Assembly (NCBI GenBank): GCA_017860335.1
Contig: JAFNAU010000008.1
Location: 1 to 30,512 of the forward strand
Reading direction: 5' to 3'
DNA: 30,512 bases
DNA from: Bacteroidota bacterium
GTDB lineage: Bacteria > Bacteroidota > Bacteroidia > Bacteroidales > Paludibacteraceae
Positions 9,082-17,040 of this stretch are shown here, piece by piece; within the stretch, counting starts at the first letter, position 1, and every line of letters starts with the position of its first letter. The translations under genes were made by a program, and so were the position numbers. The notes below the pieces were generated by a model, which saw only the letters and a list, made by a program, of their open reading frames with translations, was not told the DNA's origin and did no database searches.

Positions 9082-9530
9082 AATTATCATAGTTGCTCGT
9101 TTTTTACCATTGTTGCCTAACATCTGGTATGTTCTACTCTATCGCACTTATTACTCAATTATTTTCTTAGCTCCTCTTTTTCATCCATCTTACCACTTTC
9201 AGCGCTTGAATTCTATAAAGAATAACAGTTGTAAAGATATTAAGTTTTTTTTCTTAACAAGTTAATCTGATAATTATTTTTAAAAGATGGATATAAATAA
9301 GATGCCTCCGTAAATATTCACTACTATACTGGCGACGCGGTTTGTAAATGCATCCATTAATTTTCTTGCCGTTGAAGCTTAGTGTATCCTGCTGTCTGAA
9401 TGGTAAGAGATAGTCTCTCTTTGAAAAAGGCTATTGTTTTGTCCTGAAATTTGTTTACAAATTCTTATAGAACCGATGTTGCAAAAGTCCCCCACGGGGG
9501 AACCAACGGTCAGCGACCGAAGGGAGATAA
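9082..9530. other. Gene-poor spacer with hairpins
   Basis: About 450 bases without a recognisable gene on either strand. It holds small hairpins (AAGAGA/TCTCTT at about 9404-9420 and AATTTG/CAAATT at about 9447-9464), the candidate promoter of the small secreted protein and, at its right end, the GC-rich palindromic repeat at 9483-9543. The remainder has no visible coding or mobile-element signature. Confidence 0.4.
9232..9260 (-). promoter_or_regulatory. Candidate promoter for the small secreted protein
   Basis: On the minus strand a TTG (9258-9260) is followed after 18 bases by TATCTTTA (9232-9239). This resembles the Bacteroidetes -33 TTTG and -7 TAnnTTTG pair at roughly the usual spacing. 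The predicted leader to the ATG at 9081 is about 145 nt. Confidence 0.3.
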
Positions 9531-9543
9531 TTAGGGGGCTTTA
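9483..9543. repeat. GC-rich palindromic repeat (REP-like), overlapping a gene end
   Basis: A 61-base GC-rich block sits in AT-rich DNA. Its ends form an inverted repeat (AAAGTCCCCC at 9484-9493 against GGGGGCTTT at 9534-9542, one bulged T). Inside are two further hairpins, CCCCC/GGGGG at 9489-9500 and CGGTC/GACCG around AGC at 9507-9519. The look (CCCCCTAA ends, nested palindromes) matches dispersed intergenic repeats commonly seen in Bacteroidetes genomes. Only one copy lies in this window. On the minus strand it supplies the last codons and stop of the FeoB-associated gene, and its second hairpin followed by ACTTTT could act as a weak terminator for the feo operon. Confidence 0.6.
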
Positions 9544-9743
9544 TCCTGAGGACGGTTGCCACAGGTATAGGAATCGCGTGAGGGTTTATTGGAAACATTC
9601 TTCGTTATTTCCTTTTTCAGGTCGCAACCGTTGCAGTCGCCGCAGGGAGATGCATCCTTTTTGCGTAAACTTTTAACGAGTGCATACACAGTGTACACAA
9701 TAGCCAAAGCCACAATGATAAGAACGAGTATGAATTGTAACAT
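9531..9743 (-). CDS. FeoB-associated Cys-rich membrane peptide
   Basis: A 70-residue protein with one N-terminal membrane segment (about 2-24), a basic stop-transfer (KSLRKK) and a cytosolic Cys cluster C34-x2-C37-x2-C40 (SPCGDCNGCD), plus C61. This is the FeoB_associated (PF12669) layout. Such peptides follow feoB in many bacteria and are thought to assist Fe(II) transport. Their exact role is not established. It lies 12 bp after the CDF gene, so it should be the last gene of the feo operon. The C-terminal tail after about residue 52 is longer than the core requires, and its final KAP and TAA stop come from the palindromic repeat at 9483-9543. This suggests the original 3' end was altered by the repeat. 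Confidence 0.85.
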   Translation of the reverse strand: MLQFILVLIIVALAIVYTVYALVKSLRKKDASPCGDCNGCDLKKEITKNVSNKPSRDSYTCGNRPQDKAP

Positions 9744-9755
9744 TTTTTTTGTGAA

Positions 9756-10439
9756 TTATTTATTAGTACAACCGTGTCCGCACGAACAAAGGGTATTGTT
9801 TTTCGCTTTCTTAAAACTTTCTTTTGCTTCGCTGAATGCAAAGTATGAAAGTCCGAGCGAGCCGATACTATCGATATATGCAAAGCCGGTTAACTCATAA
9901 ATGCCGCTGCTGAAAAGTAAAATAACAGACATATAAATACAAACCCGTGTGCATTCGGCATCGGCAAGGATGGCATCTGAGTTGAGCTTCTTACCTACCC
10001 TTATTTTTCCCCGGATAAGCATCCACATGGCGGCAATTGAAATCAGGGCAATGACAATCCCCCAGAAAGTTGTTTCGGGTTTGTGTTGAGTTACAATATT
10101 ATAAATTCCTGAAAAGACCAGACCGGCAGCCAGAGCATACAACGAGAAACCGGTAATCCGCAAAGCTGTCCGTTCAAAGCGGTCGTGGCTCAGATCGGGC
10201 TTGGTTTGTATACGAATAATCATGTGTGCAATACCCAGTCCCGAAATTACTTCAATAAAGCTATCGACGCCGAAGCCAAACAGCGCGAGACTTTCATCTT
10301 CATATCCCAGCCAGATAGACACCAGACCCTCGGCAATATTATAAATAATGGTGAAAAGCGCTAGTCCGAATGCCTGCTTGTATAGCTGCTTACTGTTTTC
10401 AGCCGGTTTAGTCTGTTTCATATTTTCTTTATTTCTCAT
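9756..10439 (-). CDS. Short CDF-type cation transporter in the feo operon
   Basis: A 227-residue integral membrane protein with the cation diffusion facilitator transmembrane fold. Hydrophobic segments lie at about 23-42, 50-75, 92-116, 122-143, 160-180 and 184-203. Candidate metal-site residues are D59/E63 in the second segment (FGFGVDSFIEV) and D155/D160 in the fifth (SDAILAD). The usual cytoplasmic C-terminal domain of CDF proteins (normally about 300 residues in all) is absent. In its place is a short tail with C218, C220, H222 and C224 (LCSCGHGC), a likely metal-binding motif. Its start overlaps the feoB stop as ATGA, indicating translational coupling. It may export or balance Fe(II), Mn(II) or Zn(II). 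The substrate cannot be read from the sequence. Confidence 0.85.
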   Translation of the reverse strand: MRNKENMKQTKPAENSKQLYKQAFGLALFTIIYNIAEGLVSIWLGYEDESLALFGFGVDSFIEVISGLGIAHMIIRIQTKPDLSHDRFERTALRITGFSLYALAAGLVFSGIYNIVTQHKPETTFWGIVIALISIAAMWMLIRGKIRVGKKLNSDAILADAECTRVCIYMSVILLFSSGIYELTGFAYIDSIGSLGLSYFAFSEAKESFKKAKNNTLCSCGHGCTNK

Positions 10440-12922
10440 ACTAACAAACTTCCCAGCTGAAAGGTTGCAAAAGCGACGATCCAGGCTATAGCGGTGGTGT
10501 ACACCATGGTAAAGATTGCCCAGCCCCAGTTTGCTTCCTTTTTGATAGCCGCGATAACTGCTACGCAGGGAAAGTAAATCAGTATAAAAAGCATAAAACC
10601 GTACGTGACAAGGGGTGTGAAAACTTTCTGACCCTTCATTTTTCCCGTAAGGTGGGTTTGCTTGTGTAGGTTGGCTTTCAGAGTCCCCGAATTTTCATCG
10701 GCCTGCAGGTCGGCCTGATAGAGAATACCCATTGTGCTAACCACAATCTCCTTGGCTGCCAGACCGCTGATGATGCTTACACCCATTTTCCAGTCGTAAC
10801 CCAGCGGACTGATTACCGGCTCAATGGCATGTCCCAGCTGACCGATATACGATTTCTCCTGCCGTTCGGCTTCCTGTTCAACAGTCAGATGTGATACCAG
10901 GTTCTCTTTTTGCATTTCACTAAGTTGAGGATTGGTTTGCGCGGAAACAATCTGCGTATCGTAATCCTTGCTGTATTCCACATTCCGCGGAAAATATCCC
11001 AGCACCCAGATCAGAATGGAAGCCACTAAAATAACCGTTCCCATCTTTCTGAGATATTGCTGTCCCTTGTGCCACATGTGAATGCTGGTGTTTTTCAGTG
11101 TAGGGATGCGGTAGGGCGGTAATTCCATCACGAAAGGCACTTCCTTCTTGGCAAAGGCAACGCGTTTCATCACCAGGGCAGTAAGTATAGCCAGAACTAT
11201 TCCAATGACATAAATGGAGAACAGCACCAGTCCCTGACGAGAGGGAAATATGGCCGAAATAAGCAGCACATACACCGGCAGACGGGCGCTGCACGACATG
11301 AAGGGGGTGATAATCATGGTCAGTATCCGGTCTTTCTTATTGTCCAGCGTGCGGGTAGCCATAATGGCGGGAACATTGCAGCCAAAGCCCATCACGAGAG
11401 GAATAAACGATTTGCCGTGAAGACCTATTTTGTGCATCAGCTTATCCATGATGAACGACGCGCGGGCCATGTATCCGGTATCTTCCATCAGGGAGATAAA
11501 GAAAAAGAGGATGAGGATATTGGGTAAAAAGACAATCACACCTCCTACCCCGCCGATAATACCATCGACCAGCAGATCGCGCAGCGGACCTTCAGACATC
11601 GACGTTTGCAGCCAGTCATGCAACAGTTTTACTCCGGCGTCAATCCATTCCATCGGATAACTGCCGAGGGTAAAGGTAGCCTGAAACATAAGCCACATCA
11701 GGAACAAAAAGATGGGAAATCCCCAGAATTTATGGGTGAGTATATCGTCCAGTTCCCGTTTTACAGCCTGCTTGTCCTTGCGGGGTTCGGTCAGGGTTTC
11801 CTTGAGCGCTCCGTTGATAAAACCATACTTGGCATCGGTAATGATCGTTTCCGATTTCTCACCGTATTCCTTTTCAAGTTTCAGGATTGCCTTTTTTGCT
11901 TTACCTTTTATCGTTTCGTAATTGGCATACTTTTCAAGCTGTCTGAGTGTGGTCTTATCCGTTTCGAGCAACTTAACAGCTACGTAACGGGACGACAATT
12001 TGTCGGTTATCTCCGGAGTCTTCCAGATTTCGTCCTGAATTTCTTTCAGGGCATCTTCGATGAGTGAACCATAATTGATATGAATATGCCGTACGCTGGT
12101 ATCGCGGTCTTCGTATACATCAATCAGTTTGGCGAACAATTCGTCAATCCCTTTTCCGCGCGAAGCTACAGTAGGAATTACCGGTATTCCGATCATTTGT
12201 CCCAGACTGTCGTAATCAAACTTCACATTTTTCTTTTCCAGTTCGTCGTACATGTTCAGGGCGATCACCACCTTGATATTCATATCGATAAGCTGCGTAG
12301 TGAGGAAAAGATTGCGTTTCAGGTTGGAGGCATCCACCACGTTCACCACAATATCGGGAATACTCTCGGTAATGTGTGTGCGGACATACAGTTCCTCGGG
12401 GGAATACTCGGTAATGGAATAGGTTCCGGGTAAATCGTAGATTTTAAAGGTGTAATCGTCCTTTTTCATCACGGCTTCCTTGGCATCGACGGTTACGCCG
12501 CTGTAGTTGCCCACGCGCTCGTGCGACCCGGAAGCATAATTGAATAAGGTTGTTTTTCCGCAGTTGGGGTTACCCACCAACGCCACCCGGATGGTTTTGC
12601 CTTTTTTCAGCGCCGAAACCTTGAGAGTTTCTTCGTCGATGGTGCCTTCGAACTTTACTTCGGCCAGACCGGCAGCCTCCTCCACAGAGACCACTTCCAC
12701 CAGGCGGGCTTCGCTGCGCCGGAGCGACACGTTGTATCCCATGATTTCATATTCCACCGGATCCTGCAGGGGAGCATTCTTGATCACCCTCACTTTTTCA
12801 CCCTTCACAAAACCCATTTCGGTAATGCGCTTGCGGAATGCTCCGTGTCCCAGCACCTTGGTAATAATGGCTTCATCACCCGACTGAAGGTCTGAGAGGT
12901 AAGTTATATCTGTTGTCATCAA
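10436..12922 (-). CDS. feoB: FeoA-FeoB fusion ferrous iron transporter
   Basis: This 828-residue protein takes up Fe(II) across the inner membrane. Residues 5-78 form a FeoA (SH3-like) domain fused in front, as is common in Bacteroidetes. The G-protein domain follows with G1 GNPNCGKTT (117-125), G2 T144 (SGVTVD), G3 DLPG (163-166), G4 NMYD (223-226) and G5 near 251-258 (TVASRGKG). A helical GDI-like region precedes the membrane part. That part carries two Gate/nucleoside-recognition segments, one with GFGCNVPAIMATRT and SCSARLPVYVLL, the second with GLAAKEIVVSTMG and IYFPCVAVIAA. Length and motifs are complete. It follows the broken porin by 17 bp and overlaps the CDF gene by 4 bp, so all are probably one transcript. 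Control by the neighbouring hemerythrin/LuxR pair or by a Fur-type repressor is possible, but no operator was identified. Confidence 0.97.
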   Translation of the reverse strand: MMTTDITYLSDLQSGDEAIITKVLGHGAFRKRITEMGFVKGEKVRVIKNAPLQDPVEYEIMGYNVSLRRSEARLVEVVSVEEAAGLAEVKFEGTIDEETLKVSALKKGKTIRVALVGNPNCGKTTLFNYASGSHERVGNYSGVTVDAKEAVMKKDDYTFKIYDLPGTYSITEYSPEELYVRTHITESIPDIVVNVVDASNLKRNLFLTTQLIDMNIKVVIALNMYDELEKKNVKFDYDSLGQMIGIPVIPTVASRGKGIDELFAKLIDVYEDRDTSVRHIHINYGSLIEDALKEIQDEIWKTPEITDKLSSRYVAVKLLETDKTTLRQLEKYANYETIKGKAKKAILKLEKEYGEKSETIITDAKYGFINGALKETLTEPRKDKQAVKRELDDILTHKFWGFPIFLFLMWLMFQATFTLGSYPMEWIDAGVKLLHDWLQTSMSEGPLRDLLVDGIIGGVGGVIVFLPNILILFFFISLMEDTGYMARASFIMDKLMHKIGLHGKSFIPLVMGFGCNVPAIMATRTLDNKKDRILTMIITPFMSCSARLPVYVLLISAIFPSRQGLVLFSIYVIGIVLAILTALVMKRVAFAKKEVPFVMELPPYRIPTLKNTSIHMWHKGQQYLRKMGTVILVASILIWVLGYFPRNVEYSKDYDTQIVSAQTNPQLSEMQKENLVSHLTVEQEAERQEKSYIGQLGHAIEPVISPLGYDWKMGVSIISGLAAKEIVVSTMGILYQADLQADENSGTLKANLHKQTHLTGKMKGQKVFTPLVTYGFMLFILIYFPCVAVIAAIKKEANWGWAIFTMVYTTAIAWIVAFATFQLGSLLV

Positions 12923-12939
12923 CTGTTTATCTTATTATT

Positions 12940-14042
12940 TTAAAAATTAAGCCCGAAACGGAGAAATCCAACCAGTGCATTCTTCAGTTTCGTTTCGGTT
13001 CCGGCCGGATTGATAATATACTGAATATCCGGCCTCAAATAGATATACTGGCAAAGCTGGTAATGATAGGTCATTTCAACAGCTGTTTCACTTCCCAGTC
13101 CATTGCCATTGAGACCGGCATGGTTCACCGCCAACCTGATCGTCTTTTCGGTTTTTGAATAGTTCCCTGTAATTCAATCCGATACTGCCATAGTAATTGT
13201 TGTTTAGTTTTTTCGAACTCAGTCCCAGCTGTGAGAAAATCGACAGTTTATCTGTTATCTGCTGGTCTCCAACAAAGTAGAAACCACCGTTTTTTGCTAT
13301 GCTTATGATAATATGCGCCCAGTTTATAAACTGCTTCCCGGTCTTGAATGAGGCTTTTACCCACCTGAAATTCGGTGACAGCCAGCAATCCCTGATCTTT
13401 ACCCAGTTTCCATTGTATGTTATAGGGATTAGTCTCAAAATCGTCGGGTGTACCATCAAAAAAAGCTGCCTGCCAGTTGAATGTATCGGATATCTTGTAT
13501 TGCAATATTGTACCTAAGGCAGTCAGAGGGAAAATGGGAGAAGAAATATTATCGGCAATACTGGAATGAATACCAAAGGAACTGTTCGTAAACAGCCCAC
13601 CGTATTCGCTGACAGCAAAATTGGCATTCAGATCCTGTAAACCGACAGTAATATCAAATTTACCAAGAGTTTGTCTGTACCAGAGTTCATACATAAAGGT
13701 GAGATTACCGGCCTCGATATTGGATACTCCCTGAAAATCGCCGACCAGGTTCGCCGATGGTTCACCTCCGTGTGTATTACCCACATTTATAAAAAATTCT
13801 CCTCCTTTCCACCAGTTGGCTTTTTCGGTGTCAAATCCAGTTTTAATATTGGCTAATCCCAGATAGGTTGTCCCTGTTTTAATACCTCCGCTGAAATTAC
13901 TGACCAGATCGCCGATGTAGGATGCTTCGAATGTAAACGGAGATGAATTTTTAACGGTATCGGCTTCCTGAGCAGAAAGTCCGGTTATTGAAAATATGCT
14001 GATTAAAACAGCTGCAAATACTGATTTATTGATTAATCTCAT
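12940..14042 (-). pseudogene. OprB-type carbohydrate porin disrupted by two +1 frameshifts
   Basis: A signal peptide (MRLINKSVFAAVLISIFSITGLSA) starts an outer-membrane beta-barrel with OprB-family features (ANWWKGGEFFINVGNTHGG, LWYRQTLGKFDITVGLQDLNANF, GTILQYKISDTFNWQAAFFDG). The frame breaks near 13290-13295, where a run of six T (A on the coding strand) has one base too many. Coding resumes one frame over (NGGFYFVGDQQ, SIGLNYRELF). A second +1 slip in short A runs at 13145-13156 leads to the last frame (ETAVEMTYHYQL, YIYLRPDIQYIINPAGTETK, ending LRFGLNF). Removing one base at each site gives an intact 366-residue protein. It is 17 bp upstream of feoB and seems to be the first gene of that operon. 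It is either a decaying gene or the result of homopolymer sequencing errors. Confidence 0.8.
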
Positions 14043-14072
14043 ATATTACTTTGTTTGTTGATTTCTTTTCTG

Positions 14073-14080
14073 CAAAAGTA
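14073..14080 (-). promoter_or_regulatory. Candidate -7 box of the porin-feo operon
   Basis: The minus strand reads TACTTTTG (TAnnTTTG), 30 bases before the porin ATG at 14042, predicting a leader of about 25 nt. A palindromic core, TTACGTA, lies farther upstream at about 14155-14161 and could be part of an operator, but this is speculative. Confidence 0.5.
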
Positions 14081-14196
14081 TTCCGAAGAAACCAACTCAT
14101 AAATCACTATTTATATCTATTTCGTGGCAAACCATTAACTACAAGTAGGTATATTTACGTATAAAATCATTTACCACATCACAAAACCAACTTTTT

Positions 14197-14802
14197 TCAG
14201 CTTTGTTTTATATCATCCAGTTCCACCAGTTTATTCATAATGGCATAAATAGTCAGACCGGCAGTACTGTGTATCTCCAGCTTGCGGGCGATGTTGCGCC
14301 TGTGGGTAATGACCGTGTGTGCCGACAGATACAGACTTTGAGCAATCTCCTTATTCGTCATTCCCCTCACCACGCAGGCAATTATTTCTTTTTCGCGTGT
14401 GCTCAGCGTATTTGGCTCTTCGGTATTTTCTGCCGAAGGCGAACTGAACAGTTTGTCGAATTTTTCCCGAAGCTGATCGACCGAATCGTATATACTTATC
14501 CGTTCATCGTAATCGCGCAGCAAATGCTCATCGATAACAGAATAAATCAGCGCAATGCAGATAATCCGGGTGTTTGTTGATTCGTTTTTTATTTTTGCAA
14601 TATCAAAATATCCCCAGAATGACGGATTTATAATTAACACATCCGGCTTATGAATGTTCAGATAATGATTCATTGAATCGATGGTCAGAATTTCCACAGG
14701 CTGAATCCGGTAACCCGGTATTCGTTTCAAAACGGCCGTAAGTCCGCTCCGCACAATAACCGAAGGTTCTACAATAGCTATTTTCAGTGGATTGCCGTTC
14801 AT
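14197..14802 (-). CDS. LuxR-type regulator with degenerate receiver domain
   Basis: The 201 residues comprise a response-regulator-like N-terminal domain (about 5-115) and a LuxR/NarL helix-turn-helix (about 131-192; LSTREKEIIACVVRGMTNKEIA, then HTVITHRRNIARKL). The receiver lacks the chemistry of phosphorylation. The usual acidic pair is E12-P13 (IVEPS), the phospho-acceptor Asp is N59 (LIINPSFWG) and the conserved Lys position appears replaced (ISIYDS). It is therefore a pseudo-receiver, probably responding to protein contact or a ligand. Its ATG overlaps the stop of the hemerythrin gene as ATGA, pointing to coupled translation and joint function. It ends 154 bp before the porin-feo operon in the same orientation, the likely target. 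No histidine kinase is adjacent. Confidence 0.88.
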   Translation of the reverse strand: MNGNPLKIAIVEPSVIVRSGLTAVLKRIPGYRIQPVEILTIDSMNHYLNIHKPDVLIINPSFWGYFDIAKIKNESTNTRIICIALIYSVIDEHLLRDYDERISIYDSVDQLREKFDKLFSSPSAENTEEPNTLSTREKEIIACVVRGMTNKEIAQSLYLSAHTVITHRRNIARKLEIHSTAGLTIYAIMNKLVELDDIKQS

Positions 14803-15506
14803 TTCTTCTGATTGCGTTTATGTTCAACAGCTTCCACAGCGGGAATAAAAAGAAAGTCCTCGACCTGACTGTGAGTGGCAAGATCCATCTCACACGAAAA
14901 TACATCAAACAAAACCTCTGTCAGCAGCGGATTGTTGCCCTTGTCGGGGTAGTATTTGACGAGTATATTTTTCAGCTCCACGAGTTTCGATTCAATTTCA
15001 TTGTGCCGATGCCTGAAAACGGATATATTGTAGGTCAGTCCCGGTTCGTCATTCAGCAACCGGATAACATACGGGAAAGCAACTTTATCTTCATATTCCA
15101 TGTGTTTCCGGACTTCCGATACATATTCGTCGAAGAATTTCAGAAAAACAGGAAGGTACGGGATGTTCTGATCATGGCTGCTGACAGCCTCAATCAGTTT
15201 ATTGCGGATTTGAGGTAATTTGAATTCAAGAAAATAAACATGAGCATTCTTGAGGTAATTGATGAGTGACCCGATGGAAATATCTTCGTAATCATGTTCT
15301 ACTTCAAAGTTTGCTTCAGTCAGGAAATTCACAACCGCCAGAAAAGTACGGCAATCAATTCCGTTCTCCGCACAGACTTCCTTCACCGAATGGTCGCCAA
15401 ATCCCAGCGACAATCCGAAACGGCTGATTACCAGCAACAGGGAATGATTCTCGTTTATCAGATCACTCATCTTGTCTGTTTCCGAAAATTTATGCTGTTT
15501 AAACAT
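14799..15506 (-). CDS. RIC/ScdA-like hemerythrin-domain protein
   Basis: A 235-residue cytosolic protein. Residues about 13-65 resemble the N-terminal ScdA_N (DUF542) helical domain of RIC (YtfE/ScdA) di-iron proteins, here without its usual Cys pair (SRFGLSLGFGDHSVKEVCAENGID). Residues about 75-228 form a hemerythrin-like four-helix bundle with candidate iron ligands H89 (NAHVYFLEFKLP), H111, H135/E139 (KHMEYED), H166/H168 (FRHRHNEIE), and H212/E216 (THSQVED). RIC proteins repair iron-sulfur clusters after NO or oxidative damage and bind O2 or NO. The missing Cys pair and the overlap with a LuxR-type regulator suggest a sensing role here. M13 (15470) is an alternative start. A TACCTTTG box at 15748-15755 may be its promoter. 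Confidence 0.85.
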   Translation of the reverse strand: MFKQHKFSETDKMSDLINENHSLLLVISRFGLSLGFGDHSVKEVCAENGIDCRTFLAVVNFLTEANFEVEHDYEDISIGSLINYLKNAHVYFLEFKLPQIRNKLIEAVSSHDQNIPYLPVFLKFFDEYVSEVRKHMEYEDKVAFPYVIRLLNDEPGLTYNISVFRHRHNEIESKLVELKNILVKYYPDKGNNPLLTEVLFDVFSCEMDLATHSQVEDFLFIPAVEAVEHKRNQKK

Positions 15507-15839
15507 GGGCGTGATGTATTTTACAGGATTATTTTCAACAAAAAAAAGAATAAACTTCCCCGAAACAGATGGCTGCAGTCCCGACAGAAGTTTATACTTA
15601 CTTATTTACTAACATTTCGGTTATATGGTTATATATTACATTGCAAAGATCTGGCTATTTATGCAGGTTCGCAATCACCATATTTAGGTATTTTCGGGCT
15701 ACAAAACCAAAACTGCGGTATTTCTGATCCGTTTAAGTTTTCAGCCACAAAGGTAGTAATTTATAACGTTTCTAAAAACAACAAGACATTATTATAAAAC
15801 AAACGGGGCTGTGAAAATATCTCCTGTTATGTTTTTATT
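15507..15839. other. Intergenic region upstream of the hemerythrin gene
   Basis: These 333 bases contain no recognisable gene. They include a candidate -7 box for the hemerythrin gene (TACCTTTG, minus, 15748-15755) and a tandem GGTTATAT direct repeat at about 15619-15634. No clear intrinsic terminator for meaB was found. Confidence 0.4.
15748..15755 (-). promoter_or_regulatory. Candidate -7 box for the hemerythrin-luxR pair
   Basis: The minus strand reads TACCTTTG, matching TAnnTTTG. The implied leader is about 235 nt, long for this group, so a nearer promoter may have been missed. Confidence 0.25.
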
Positions 15840-16943
15840 CTACCTGTTCAATGATTTATAGGCATCGAGCAGCTGTCGTGCAGCGACAAACGAACTGACT
15901 TCGTCAGTCAGCACTCTTCTCTCTGCTTCTTCGAGGAGAATTTGAATTTTATCGTTGTTGTAAAAGCCCGATTTCAGGTGGTCGTTGATGGTTTCGTACA
16001 TCCAGTATTTGGACTGATCTGTGCGTTTACTATCAAAAAATCCGTTGTCACGGACAAAACCGATGTACCTGAGCACCATTTCCCAGACCTCTGCTATTCC
16101 CGTCCGTTCCATTGCCGAACAGGTAACCACATCGGGTTTCCATCCCGACTCGGGCAGGGGGAACAGATGCAGGGCGTTGAGATACTGACGGCGTGCCAAC
16201 TGCGATTTCTCAATGTTGGTTCCGTCGCATTTATTAATGGCAATGCCATCGGCCATTTCCATAATACCGCGCTTAATACCCTGAAGCTCGTCACCGGTAC
16301 CTGCCAGCTGAATAAGCAGAAAGAAATCGACCATGGAATGTACAGCTGTTTCGGACTGCCCCACTCCCACTGTTTCCACAAAAATCACATCGAAACCGGC
16401 GGCTTCACACAGGATAATGCTTTCACGCGTTTTGCGGGCAACACCACCCAGCGAACCTGCCGAAGGTGAAGGACGGATAAAGGCATTCTTTGCCACGGAA
16501 AGTTCTTCCATGCGGGTTTTATCACCCAGGATACTTCCCTTGGTACGCTCGCTGCTCGGGTCAATGGCAAGCACGGCCAGCTTTTTTCCGGCATGAATCA
16601 GATGCATGCCCAGCGCTTCGATAAAAGTACTTTTACCGGCGCCCGGAACTCCCGTAATACCGAGGCGGACGGACTTACCGGCATAAGGCAGACACTTTTC
16701 AATCACTTCCTGAGCTATATCCTGATGCTGCGGCAAGGAACTCTCGACAAGCGTAACCGCCTGACCCAGGATGGAGATATCCCCCCTTAGGATACCTTCC
16801 ACGTATTCAGTGGAGGTTAACAGCTGACGTTTTCTGCGGGGCTTTGCATACGGATTGATAGTCGGGACATCCGATACTCCTTCGTTAACGGACAATCCTT
16901 TATAGTTCGGATCGTTTTCCGGATGGTGGTGACGATAGTGCAT
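15840..16943 (-). CDS. meaB: MeaB/ArgK-type GTPase, chaperone of methylmalonyl-CoA mutase
   Basis: A 367-residue G3E-family P-loop GTPase that guards B12-dependent methylmalonyl-CoA mutase by gating cofactor loading and rescuing inactivated enzyme. Visible motifs are Walker A GVPGAGKS (98-105), the MeaB signature AIDPSSERTKGSILGDKTRM (126-145), RPSPSAGSLGGVA (157-169), ETVGVGQSE (190-198) and the NKCDG guanine-specificity motif. The first 40 residues are a His/Pro-rich extension that is not part of the conserved fold. The mutase subunits, often neighbours, are not in this window, so the link to the propionate/succinate pathway rests on the family. It lies 97 bp downstream of the DUF1573 gene on the same strand and could share its transcript. 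Confidence 0.93.
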   Translation of the reverse strand: MHYRHHHPENDPNYKGLSVNEGVSDVPTINPYAKPRRKRQLLTSTEYVEGILRGDISILGQAVTLVESSLPQHQDIAQEVIEKCLPYAGKSVRLGITGVPGAGKSTFIEALGMHLIHAGKKLAVLAIDPSSERTKGSILGDKTRMEELSVAKNAFIRPSPSAGSLGGVARKTRESIILCEAAGFDVIFVETVGVGQSETAVHSMVDFFLLIQLAGTGDELQGIKRGIMEMADGIAINKCDGTNIEKSQLARRQYLNALHLFPLPESGWKPDVVTCSAMERTGIAEVWEMVLRYIGFVRDNGFFDSKRTDQSKYWMYETINDHLKSGFYNNDKIQILLEEAERRVLTDEVSSFVAARQLLDAYKSLNR

Positions 16944-17040
16944 AATGTAAAATTTTGCCGGATTTAGAATAAGAAATCGCCTGGCATCGCATATGATGGG
17001 CAGACGATTTCAATCAAAAATTTTAATTTTCAAAGACAGT

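Noticed and set aside
9105..9125. GCCTAAC/GTTAGGC motif near the start of the small secreted protein, resembling an integron attC core
   Set aside because: No partner core site or attC-like folded arm was found on either side of the gene, and no integrase is present.
9481..9545. Palindromic GC-rich block read as a single CRISPR repeat or a simple rho-independent terminator
   Set aside because: Only one copy with no spacer array, and its nested symmetry exceeds what a terminator needs; treated as a dispersed repeat.
11606..12067. 153-codon plus-strand frame inside feoB
   Set aside because: Antisense to the FeoB GDI/membrane region; no coding features of its own.
13088..13459. Separate small protein in the middle frame of the porin region
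   Set aside because: Its sequence continues the porin barrel in another frame, and the first part matches nothing; it is a frameshift product.
15840..16943. MeaB as a marker of a methylmalonyl-CoA mutase operon in the window
   Set aside because: No mutase or epimerase genes are adjacent; the gene stands apart from its usual partners here.
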